From Eretmocerus hayati (Eukaryota > Arthropoda > Insecta > Hymenoptera > Aphelinidae), in contig CM056743.1 in NCBI GenBank assembly GCA_029851415.1, positions 119,690,305 through 119,754,304 of the forward strand: 64,000 nucleotides of DNA, in the 5' to 3' direction. Shown here piece after piece: positions 23,821 to 33,933 of this stretch (the stretch's first letter is position 1; every line of letters starts with the position of its first letter). A model generated the notes under the pieces. The model ran no database searches. It saw nothing but the letters and a program-made list of their open reading frames with translations, and was not told where the DNA came from. The position numbers and the translations under genes were made by a program.

Positions 23821-25302
23821 AGTACCGCCAAATTGGGTAATTTTGGTACGATTTCGTTACTTTTTATTTTGTTTGGCTCGGAATTTCAACATACATCGAC
23901 AAAACCCACATTAATTAGTAGTAAATCGAAAGCTTGGAGTCTCAGCTTTCGATTGGCGGGCTACAAAGTTCAATTTGATGTGTCTGAGCAGAAGCTGTTA
24001 GCAATTTTGTGAGTGTACCAAAGTTAGACCCGACCGAGCAACTTTGGCACACTTACAAAATATTTCAACTCTACCCACCACCATGCAAATGACTCAATTT
24101 TGATCGTTCAGAACTTCTATTTTAAGCTGTTTGGAGCATTTTAAAACCTCATTGACCATCACTCGACTCAAGATGAGATAAAAAGTAGCTGTCATAAGAA
24201 GGTGTATTGTAGATAACCCCATCCTCGTGCTTCTCACCTGGAGTGCGGTAACTTTGGTACACTTTTTCATGGTTTTTTTCTGGTTTTTCATTCGTTGAAA
24301 TCCCAAACGCTATAAATACCCCAATGGAACGATGGTTTCTTGAATATGGTGATATACATATGTGGTTGAAATAAATCGTTATTCACCCGTAGTTTGTTCC
24401 GGAACATTTCTTGCCAGGTACCTTAACTGGACCACTCGCGTACCGATGCTAAATCACCCTTTTAGGAAAAAGCTTTATTAAACGACTACAATCATCTACG
24501 CGGGATCTACGGTGGCTCGACACATTGTTTATGCGCGTGTCAAGTGGGGAAAATAGGTTTCACCACTTGATAGGTTTCACCATAGGTGTAAATTTAAAAC
24601 TGTAAAAGTTCACAAATTGAGTTTGTTAAAATGTTCTCTCTAGGTAAATGTGTAATTTCTACAGATGAATAAATAATTTTAACAGATGAATACGTGAACT
24701 ACAACCTTTGAAGATGTAGATCTTAGACTTGGCAGGACTATTTGCATTTGAATCTGTAGATTGTACCAATTCAAATTTTTCTGATGCGCGGGAATCTGTA
24801 TATGGGAATATGGACGACTAGAGGAAATGTCTGGATGAATTTGAGTTTTCTCTTCTTGCCGATGCCTTGAACAGGAGTTTGAACTAATGAGGAGTCGGCA
24901 AATCTCCATTCTACTCGTGATCAACTATCAACAAAGGTTTTGAAAAGTCGAAACTTCTCGAATTTTCCGGAAGAATTTTCTCCATTACAAATAATTTGCA
25001 ACGATTGATAATAATGTGTTGATGATAATTCCTGGTTAATTGTTATAACTCAGACTACCAAAAACGCGTTGATTGAGTCATATTGAGTAAAATTCATCAT
25101 GTTTTATGGGATTCGGCTCTGAACCGTTGACAGAGACGGACGTGTTTACGAGATCGCTCACTCACGAGTATTTACATCGAAGACGTTAATGTATTACGCG
25201 GACCGCGATGCCGGTAAAGTGAGTGAATAGTGACAAAGTGAATATCTTTTGGCTCGTCAAACGAGCCAAGAGCTCGAGTGCAATACGCTTGTACCATCTT
25301 GA

Positions 25303-25891
25303 ATGCTTCTGACCGCAGGGGCATCCAAGCAAATTCAACCAACAATGAATTCTCAAGGAAATACTACTACTATGAATAAACCCAAAGTTTCATACTCCCA
25401 AATGGCTCAAGTAGAAGAAGTCTATACCCGTGAACAAGCCATCGTTTTAGATGCAATCGAAGGAGTTCCAGTTTCAGGCTATGTTCGTGCCGTTGGGAAA
25501 GTTACAGCACCAGAAAATACCAAATTTATATCGCGTATATCCGACGGGCGTATATGTTTATATCTCATGTCCAAGGAAGCCGCAGACGTGTTGACAGAAG
25601 GAATGTGCAACCCGATTCAGTCAAAAAGTTATCATCGCACATCTCGATAACAATCGATGACCTTGCGCACCATATCTATTTGTCCTCTGATAAGATCATT
25701 TGCTCCTTATGTAAAGAAGAAGGGCACATTTCGACCCACTGTAAAAATTCTGAAGACATAGCAAAGAAGAATCAGCAACCTCGCCACACAATTCAGAAGG
25801 AACACATTCACCCTACTGCTTCCACCTCCAATTCTGTCACCTCGAACCTGAATGCAACTAACAACGTTCAACTAGAAAAAGATGAAGAATA
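25303..25891 (+). pseudogene. LINE ORF1, gag-like nucleic acid binding protein (broken)
   Basis: The first frame (25303-25650) gives an N-terminal part with VYTREQAIVLDAIEGVPVSG and DGRICLYLMS, typical of the ORF1 region before the zinc knuckle. Around 25600-25640 the reading shifts to another frame, which continues to 25892 and contains CSLCKEEGHISTHC, a CX2CX4HX4C knuckle. In the family this protein packages LINE RNA. The shift means one protein cannot be made without frameshifting. A lysine/proline-rich frame at 25917-26432 (PPKKQPKPQPKPRLTVDELK) follows and is probably the displaced C-terminal part of the same ORF. Confidence 0.75.
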
Positions 25892-25916
25892 AATTCAGCC
25901 GACAGACTCTGCCTCT

Positions 25917-26432
25917 ATGGTGGGGACAAAGGCACCAGAAAGTGATGCAGAGTCCTACACCAAAGAAAGAGATGCTAGGTTATCGAGTCAGGATCGTAAA
26001 AGAACTCGATCTGCTACTATGTCCGTTGTTAGTGGCCAAGGCGACTTGGAATCTAGCAGGGCTGGGATGATGAAGCCTCCACAAATGCCCCCAAAGAAGC
26101 AACCCAAGCCTCAACCTAAACCTCGCCTTACTGTAGACGAACTCAAGCAACAGTTACGCGACGCACAAGATAATATTGATGAGAATGAAGACCGTTTTCC
26201 TCTAAACTTTGAGCAGGTTGCTGAGTTTTTGAGTTTTTGCTACGGTAAAACTAATGTGGCAGATATAGCAGCGAGTTATACGAAAGATACTTCTGGGCTA
26301 CTTCTTATGCTGACAGAAATAAGCGATAATGTCCCAAGTTCTCTAAGGCACAGGATGCAGAGGCTCAAGATGAAACTGGACCCGACGCCGAAAAAAGATG
26401 GTAACAACTGTGAGGCTGTTAGCTACATATGA
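25917..26432 (+). pseudogene. C-terminal part of LINE ORF1 in a second frame
   Basis: An uninterrupted 171-codon frame opens with acidic and basic residues, then a KPQPKPRLTVDELKQQLRDA segment predicted to be helical, and ends before the endonuclease frame. It sits where I-type elements keep the tail of ORF1. Sequence similarity to named domains is not evident to me, so assignment rests on position. Confidence 0.5.
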
Positions 26433-26525
26433 GATGGATCTTCTCGATATGAGGACTCAGAATCAAAGATCTATGAGTGAAAGTGTAAGAGTGCAAAATT
26501 TTTCCCTATCCTTGCAAAATTCTCA

Positions 26526-29500
26526 ATGGCTGGTGATCAATCTTTGCAACATGTGACTGTAAGAACTTCATTCTGGAACACTCAGAGCCTGAAGGCGCGA
26601 TTGAAAGAACTCATAGCAGTGAAGAATGAGTACGACGTGATTGCTTGTGTGGAATCTTGGCTGATTGAGGCGGATGAACCTCTCCATCTGCCAGGATTCG
26701 TGCCGTTCCGGAAAGATCGACCAGACTGTGATAAACACTCTCGTGGAGGTGGTATCATAATATTTATGAGAAGAAATATTGCTTTTGTTCAATTAAATAG
26801 TCTGAAAGTCTCGCATGAATCGGTAGAGATATGTGGCGTAAAAATTAACAATGTCGAACCATCCCTGAACATAGTTATATGTTACCAACCTCCAGGGTCG
26901 CTTTCTAAGCAAGCTTGGAATGAAATTGTGTCTCAAGCTGATTCATTGGAGAATTGCATACTTATGGGTGATTTTAATGCGCATAGTACCACTTGGAATT
27001 GTGATTATTCTGATTCCGATGGCCGAAAGTTCCAACAATCTATTGAAACAAGTAACTTGATTATTCATAATGACTCGACCCTTACACGAATCGACTCAAG
27101 CACGGGATTTCAATCCAATTTGGATCTAGTCCATTCATCTCCTAGTGTTTCGGATAGAATAAGTATTAACGTAAGTGAAGAGCCCTGGGGGTCGGATCAT
27201 TATCCAATTTCCATCTCTATTGGCTTACAGAAGAGCTCATACAGTAAAAAGTCATTCAAACTCGAATCTATCCGCACTGATTGGGACAAAATGTCCAATA
27301 TATTGAATGAAAAATTTCCTAACTTCTGCACTTCTGAATACGATCTCCTTTCTCTAAGCCAAAAATATGAATTTTTCGTAAGTACTGTCCAAGATTCTGT
27401 AAAAGAATCCACGCCAGAGAAAAATTTCTATCGGACAAATCATAGCAAAGTTCAAAACCCTGTTCCTTGGTGGGACAAGGATTGTGACCGGGTAAAGAGA
27501 CTCAGGAGAGCGGCATTCAAAAAGTGGAAGTATACGAAAAATCTGAGAGACCTCATAGAGTACAAGAGAGCTTCGGCTGTTGCTACAAAGACTTTCAAGG
27601 ATAAAAAAAGAGAAAACTTCTGCCAATTTGCTTCCAATTTGAATTGTCACGTTGATCAAAGCTATGTCTGGAATACTTGTAAAATCCTAAAGCACAGCTG
27701 GGTGAAAATTAAACCCCAATCTTCGAACAGTAACTCCAATGACGCAGAGAAAATCCAGACAGCCTTATCCAAGCTTTGCCCACCCTCGTGTGAAACTGAA
27801 TATAATTTCCCACCTTCTGAATGTAATGAATTCTTCGATGCTCCATAGAGTTTTACTGAATTTAACGTCGCTCTCGAAAATAAGAAGAATTAATCTAGCG
27901 CAGGTATGGATGGCATTGACTTTGAAATCATCAAAAGATTACCAATCAAGATGAAACTTTTGCTACTCGACATTTTCAATGAGATGCATCTCAAAAACGA
28001 TTATCCTGAAGAATGGAAACATTCCTTTGTTCATTTTATAGAGAAGTCTGATGGTGGGCTCCGACCCATCTCACTTACGTCATGTTTGGGTAAATTATTC
28101 GAAACACTAGGAAAAAATCGCTTACAGTGGTGGGCAGAGGCTAAAGGCTTACTATCCGAGAGTCAGTATGGATTTAGATTAGGTAAATCTTGTACAGATA
28201 ACTTGAACAATTTGAACATGAAAATTAGCGAAGCTTTCTCTGAGAGAAAAGAGGTACTCTGCGCCTTTCTTGACGTGGAAGGCGCTTTCAACAATATTGA
28301 TATCGATGCCCTCCTCGATAAATTAACTAGTATTGGTTGTTCAACTCGATTCGTGAAATACATTCATTTCCTAATACATGAGAGATATATACATTCAGAA
28401 TACTGAGGCGAGAATAACTATAGGATAGTTCACAAAGGTGTTCCGCAAGGTGGAGTTCTCAGCCCGCTTATTTTCTTGTTGATTGTTGAATTTATTGTCG
28501 GCAATCTGCCCAAAAATGTATGCATTTCCCAATTTGCAGATGATATTGCTATTTATTGTAAGTTCAAAAAAAACTCGATTCCTAGGAATTTTATTCCATT
28601 ATAGAATGACGTTTGCCCACCACGTAGATTATGTTTTGAAAAGGTGTATGAGAGCTCTAAATATTGTGAAATTTCTGTGTGGGACGTGGTGGGGTGCACA
28701 TCCCGAAATCCTAATGATTATGTACAAGAGCTTTGTGAGATCTATAATCGATTACGGCCGCTTTGTTTACTCGCCCTCTCGCTTAGACCTTATTGATAAG
28801 CTTGAAAGGATCCAGTTCGCTGCAATTCGATCAATTCAGAGCACGCCTACTAACATACTATTGAGTGAATCAAAGCTCCCAAAAATTGAGGATAGAGTCA
28901 CAATACTTTGTAAAAGATATTTATCGAGAGTGCTAGTCAATACAAACTCTCTATCTCACAAAAATGCATAGAGTTTCTACAATATTAGTAAGAGAAGTAA
29001 GAGAGCGATTAGAGCAGACTCTGTATATCAATGCCTTGATGATTTGATGGAAATCAGGAACGTTTTGGATTGCAGAAAATGTAGCCTTTATGATTACGAC
29101 TACCAAAGTCTCATTACTAGTATCCCTTTCAATGTCGAACTCGGTCGAATGATGAAAACATCTGGCTCTCCGAACGAAGTTCTAGATGAGTACTTGAATG
29201 CATCTGATTGCATAGATATATATACTGATGGAAACAAGACAGATTCCTCTGTCGGTGCAGCTTATGTATGTCCCAGTCTAAATATTTGTAAACAAATAAG
29301 CATTGACTCCCGGGCATCTGTTTTCACGGCAGAGAGTATAGCTCTTTATGATGCTTTTGAATTTGCTCTCACTCACACAGCTGTAAACTTTCGCATATTT
29401 TCAGACTCGTTAAGTGTCTTCCACTAGATACAGCCTGAAACACAACTTTTACATAAAAGAAGTGAAGGATAAATATAGAGCATTCCAAGAGAGAGCAAGT

Positions 29501-30073
29501 ACCCATCAATCCATTATGTTCCACTGGATTCCATCTCATCAAGGAATTCTAGGAAACAAAAAAGCTGACCGAAATGCAAGAGACGCAAGCACTAAACAAA
29601 ACTTTGACATACAAATCATCCCATATACAGACCTATTTGAAACTTTTATGAAAGAAGCCTTCGCAAACACGTTCGACAAGATTAATGAATCGGGTAAGAC
29701 TAAGGGCGTGAACTATTCTGAATATTTTTGTTCTTTAAGTAGAGCTCCTTGGTATTACAAGAAAAAACTCATTCGAAAGTTCATTGTAACAATATGCCGT
29801 TGTAGATCCAACCACTACAACCTTGCAGCCTCTCTTGCTCGCGTCAATATTGTGAAAAATGCCAAATGTACTTGTAAACAAGAAAATCAGACGCTAAATC
29901 ACATAGTATGGCAGTGCAAATTGTACGAAATAGAAAGGATAGAAATGATACAAAATCTTGTGAAAATCGGTCTACAATTACCTATGAATACAGAATCAAT
30001 CATCGCGGAACCGAGCCTTCAAGCTTGTAAGCTTCTGTTCGCATTTCTCGAAAGCTGCGGCTTATCTATTTGA
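26526..30073 (+). pseudogene. LINE ORF2: endonuclease, reverse transcriptase, RNase H (broken)
   Basis: The endonuclease is intact in 26526-27848, with MGDFNAH and GSDHYPI motifs and an ESWL motif near residue 43. The reverse transcriptase follows in pieces: AGMDGI, GLRPISLTS, YGFRLGKS and FLDVEGAF before 28406, then GVPQGGVLSPLIF and the catalytic FADD near 28540. RNase H (YTDG, TAES, FSDS, then HWIPSHQG and KAD) spans about 29215-29580. A CTCKQE..H..WQC motif near 29870 ends it. Breaks: TAG at 27846, TAA near 27892, TGA at 28404, a loss of roughly 60 codons after FADD (near 28565), TAG at 28969, and a frame change near 29420. Codons between breaks still look constrained, so decay is fairly recent. 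Confidence 0.9.
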
Positions 30074-30277
30074 ATTTTGCATTATTATTAATATTTTCAA
30101 TTGAATTAGTTTTTGAGATTATATGTTATAATTACTGTAAAGCTGAAATAAACCTGTTCAAGGTTTGAAAGGCTCAATAAAAGAGAAAAAAATCATGTTT
30201 TATGCACGTGAGCACGAATCGTCACGAAATCTAATGCACAGAATAATACTGGCATTCTATGAGAGTATACTATGTGT

Positions 30278-30350
30278 AAGTCCTAGTGGTACAGTGGACA
30301 TGCCTCCGGATTTCTGATCCAATATTCGACGGATCGATCCCCATGACATA
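30278..30350 (+). ncRNA. tRNA-derived SINE head or tRNA pseudogene
   Basis: TGGTACAGTGG fits the A box exactly and GATCGATCC fits the B box exactly, about 36 nt apart, the spacing of a tRNA gene. The arms do not fold into a clean cloverleaf and no terminator follows closely, so a SINE head is more likely than a working tRNA. It lies inside the TIR element, just beyond the LINE target duplication. Confidence 0.45.
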
Positions 30351-30944
30351 CTAGATAGAATTATGGGTACGGTTTTCCAAATATTCCAACAAATCCTGAG
30401 TATGTATAGTACCCGATGTGCTGATTGGAATTTTTTTAGTCGAAAAATTGCCATTTCATCAACTTGGAAAGCCGTCAGGTAATGGTTTGAATTTGTAAAA
30501 TTTACAAATTCAAATTGTAGATTTAGCAATTAAAATTCATCCGAGAATCAACAGATTGAATCTGTTCCAGGGAACAGTTTTCCATGTAGTTTTCACAGAT
30601 GGAGATTTGCAGTGCAGAGCGATAGAATTATTTTACTTGCCGAACGCATCTTTGAAAGTCATTTTTTAGGGGTGTACCAAAGTTGCACCCACTGTACCAA
30701 AGTTACCCAATTTGACGGTATATCGAATGTGACCAAAAGATAGTGTGTCTTTAGAAAATTTTATTGCCTCCGATAACGAGATTGTTTGGGATCAATCAAT
30801 AACATAACCATTGCCTCATGGATGAGGTCGTCTCATCGACCAATGGGGTCATCTTAAAAATAGCTCTTCCTTCAAAGATGTATGATCTGAATTAAATACA
30901 GGCACAAGGGTTCGGTGCGCGATTCTCTTGTAATGTTAGAACTC

Positions 30945-31288
30945 ACAAGGGGAGGATCAGACCTTTGGATCACCAATCTTGTCCAACATTTTTTTACAGT
31001 TTTGTATTACCTAGAATATGAAGAATCCAGAGTAACTTCGTCAAATGGGCCTCCTGTTCAAAGTTACAGCCCATGACATTAACTATGCCCATATAGGCCC
31101 ATGTTAAAAAGTGATATATATATATATATATATATAGGTATACTGGCAACGCTAACATTTTTGCTTGTAGCTCTCGACAGAAGGCCCATTTGACGGAGTT
31201 ACTCTGGATTCTTCATATTCTAGGCGTCACAAGACTGTAAAGAAACTTGGAAAGGATTGGTGATCCAAGGGTCAGGTCCTCCCCTTGT
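30945..31288. mobile_element. Near-palindromic MITE (344 bp) starting ACAAGGGGAGG
   Basis: The left arm ACAAGGGGAGGATCAGACC mirrors the right end GGTCAGGTCCTCCCCTTGT. The arms pair for about 140 bp at high identity (AGAATATGAAGAATCCAGAG is exact). The loop carries a (TA)n run at about 31113-31136. Its terminal words and size resemble the element at 38814-39147. It begins 37 bp after the stop codon of the neighbouring minus-strand peptide gene, so it probably lies in that gene's 3' untranslated region. Confidence 0.85.
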
Positions 31289-31325
31289 CAGTAGATACTA
31301 AACCATGAAAACTTAATCAGAAATT

Positions 31326-33270
31326 TCACTCAAAGTCGTCTCTCAGTCTCATTTGTTCTTGACGACCTCTGCGATTACAAAATTCTTGAAAATCTTCAGA
31401 CAGGGTCCGAATTCGACTCGATACCCTTCTGGCATTTGATGATGGCTCGTCAACCGGAACACGGACAGTTTCTTCTAGCTCACTCAATCGTCTATGATGT
31501 TGTTGAACGTGGCCCTCGAAACCTCCGGAAAAGCTGCACCACTCACATATACAGTGACCATTTCTACATTTACCTATTGCCCCTAGTGACATTAGATTAC
31601 TCTTGATCATAATTTGGCATCGCTTGTTACACTCGTATGCCGTGATGACCTCCTCACCATGCAGGCATTCTTGCTCCCGACTAGATTTAACCAGACTACA
31701 TCTATCCGATGCTCTAGCTGCATAAAAAAAATGATAAAAGGGCACTTTATTATATTCTGTTTGGAGTAACTATCCTGGATATTCCAATATTTGAGAAGGC
31801 TTATTCTATCGTAAGTAAAATTTGCTTGTCAATGTGATCAAGGCTCCGATTAATCGAATCAAACCTTCGCCGACTTCTGTATATAATCATATGGTTACGA
31901 AATCCTTCATGTGCTCAACCTGTGAGACGACTCGTGTGTACACATGCGTCCAGTCACTTTCGGTTCGCAATTGTCTCACGATCAATGATCAAAATGAGTA
32001 AACGACATGACTCGAACTTAGCTCAAAACTCAGATCTGCTCGCGAAGTGTGATTCTTATCCGAACACAACTCAACGTGATGCTGCAAAATGACTCCGGAT
32101 CCCTCAAAGTTCGCTAAGTAAACTATTGACAAATCGAGTTGGAATCGAGAGTGGCAGTTTGAATAACGCGAGTCCAAAGACAAAGAAGAGGGAGATGCAC
32201 TGTGTGAATGGTTCACGAAAGTACGAAAAAAGGATGCTCATGTGAGTGGCCCGATAATGATGCAAAAAGCGGAAGATTCAGCCAAAAGATGGGTGAAAGT
32301 TCCGTGGCAAATGGTGGATGGTTTTATAAGTGGCGCGATCGAAATAACATCGCGTAAATACATAAATACATCATCATCGGTTATTAGAATCATCCTTTAT
32401 TAGAATCAAATTTCCTCCGCTCGACGTGATCCTATAAAGCGTGGTCTACTGTATACACAACCAACATAACTACTTGGTCTAAAACTTTTGTTCAGATTGG
32501 CGATTTTTTAGGATGCCATATAAGTACAAAAGGATGCCATCACACTTGCATTCACTGGTTTTCTGATGCTTGTAGTCATAGACCTTCAGGTCACAGAAGT
32601 TTCAGTGCGGGTTCCAATGATATCGAGCCGAACGCGCAAAATAGGACTTATTACTGGTGAATTTTGGATCTGGAACAACTCATATGCATTTTTTAATTAT
32701 TTCCAGAAGCTTTCGTCAGTGTTTACTTTCCCACCCTAGTAGCGTGAATGTAAGTTTCGATATTGTTATCTGAGTATTAACATTTTTCTATTCAACCATG
32801 CAGTGTCTGTTATATCAGAATCTTTTCATCATCCGAGCCTGATGATATCATTGCAGCAAAGGCTCTTATCTTCCAGATTGTTCAAAATATTCTTCCATAC
32901 ATCATACACACATAAGTCCCAAACAACCAAATGAATACTCTACACCTACAGTATTTCCTCATTTGACACATCAATGTGCTGTGTCAAAAAGGGTACACAA
33001 CGTAATGTCGCATGGGATTGCTGTTTATAACTTTCTTACAATGAAACAAATAAAAGGCTGAATGCGAGGGAATACAGCGAGATTCTTGTGATCGGGCTCA
33101 TGATGATTATCCGTTCATGTGATTCTCTTTAGTTTAGTCATCTTTTAAATACAACATCAACTGTCCATGAAAAGCAGAATTATAATAAAATACTTACACG
33201 GGCCGTTTCCACTCAAAGTCACATCGATGATTGCCGAAGCTAAGTAAGCTATCGATATAACCCAGCGCAT
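31326..33270 (-). CDS. Secreted eight-cysteine peptide (CSalpha-beta-like), two exons
   Basis: Exon 1 (33198-33270) encodes 24 residues, MRWVISIAYLASAIIDVTLS then GNGP, a signal peptide, and ends in phase 1 at CCGT|GTAAGT. Exon 2 (31326-31717) follows the acceptor TTTTTTATGCAG across a 1,480-nt intron. The mature part has eight Cys: DRC, QEC, YECNKRC (CX3C), GKC, then HCICEWC (CXC, then CX2C). The CX3C..GXC..CXC order is the signature of cysteine-stabilised alpha-beta peptides, a family that includes defensins and ion-channel ligands. The last Cys gives the four-disulfide type. A hydrophilic tail of about 75 residues follows, longer than usual for this fold. Exon 1 has the same length (73 nt), phase and GNxP ending as the gene at 48160-49016, so they are paralogues. 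Role (immune, venom or salivary) is not shown. Confidence 0.65.
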
Positions 33271-33930
33271 GGCTCTGTTTGGTGTAAAATGGCCTTTACG
33301 TGACTATGAGTGATTTGGAATCAGCATACGGTCTATGACTTCGTGTTTAGATGTTATCTTCTACGATTTTTTCCATTATGATTTTGAGAGCTCTTGAACC
33401 GCTTAAATAGTGATGTTTTCTCATATTCTAAGAAAATTTACTGTCAAAAAAGTCGACAACAATTTGATTCTACATCTGCGGAGTGCAGAATTTCTGTACT
33501 TTTTTGGTTTGGAATTCTTATTTGCTCAGCAAAAACCGTATCATTCTCTTTACGCTTCCGCATCTCATTTGGGTTTCTTATATATCATTAGTCAAATTAT
33601 TCAAACTTGGCAGCTTTGATTCGTACAAATCTTATCAATTACTGAACATCTGATCTCATTCCCTGAAATACGAAAACAAGTTGGGCGATATTAATGATTT
33701 TCTTTGTTGAATAAGATGAATGTATTTAAGTTGTTCATCGCAAATTGACCAAACCTCTAGCCTCACTCTAATTCAACGTTCTCCAAGATATTCCCTATGG
33801 TAATTCTAAATTAAAAAATCTCAGAACTTATAGGATGATCGATTACATCTGCAATTTAAACTAGCTGAAACTGATTCACCTGATTTCCTCCAAAATGTAG
33901 TCTCTCGGAATTTTTTGTATATCTATAGAT
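33271..33930. other. Unannotated upstream region of the peptide gene
   Basis: AT-rich stretch upstream of the signal exon. It should contain the promoter, but no clear TATA box or regulatory motif could be fixed. Confidence 0.4.
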
Positions 33931-33933
33931 ATA

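Larger units (their letters stand above)
25109..30191 (+). mobile_element. Full-length I-clade LINE, inactivated
   Basis: The element is bounded by a perfect 13-bp duplication, ATCATGTTTTATG (25096-25108 and 30192-30204). This marks both ends of a 5.1-kb insertion. It carries a gag-like frame with a CCHC knuckle, then a pol frame with endonuclease, reverse transcriptase, RNase H and a C-terminal Cys/His motif. RNase H after the reverse transcriptase, together with the CCHC ORF1, places it in the I group. Stops, frame changes and a deletion in pol make it dead. The 3' end is AATAAAAGAGAAAAAA rather than a long poly(A). Confidence 0.9.
23825..30718. mobile_element. TIR element with AACTTTGGTAC subterminal repeats, split by a LINE
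   Basis: The left end CCGCCAAATTGGGTAATTTT mirrors the right end AAAGTTACCCAATTTGACGG, and TA flanks both (23823-23824, 30719-30720). The word AACTTTGGTAC or a close variant appears near 23840, 24014, 24035, 24248, 30673 and 30692 in both orientations. About 1.8 kb remains once the LINE is removed, with no transposase visible. The TA target suggests a Tc1/mariner-like or related superfamily, but this is not settled. Confidence 0.65.

Noticed and set aside
23825..30718. Endogenous virus
   Set aside because: The coding content is a non-LTR retrotransposon with target duplication. No capsid, envelope or LTR is present.
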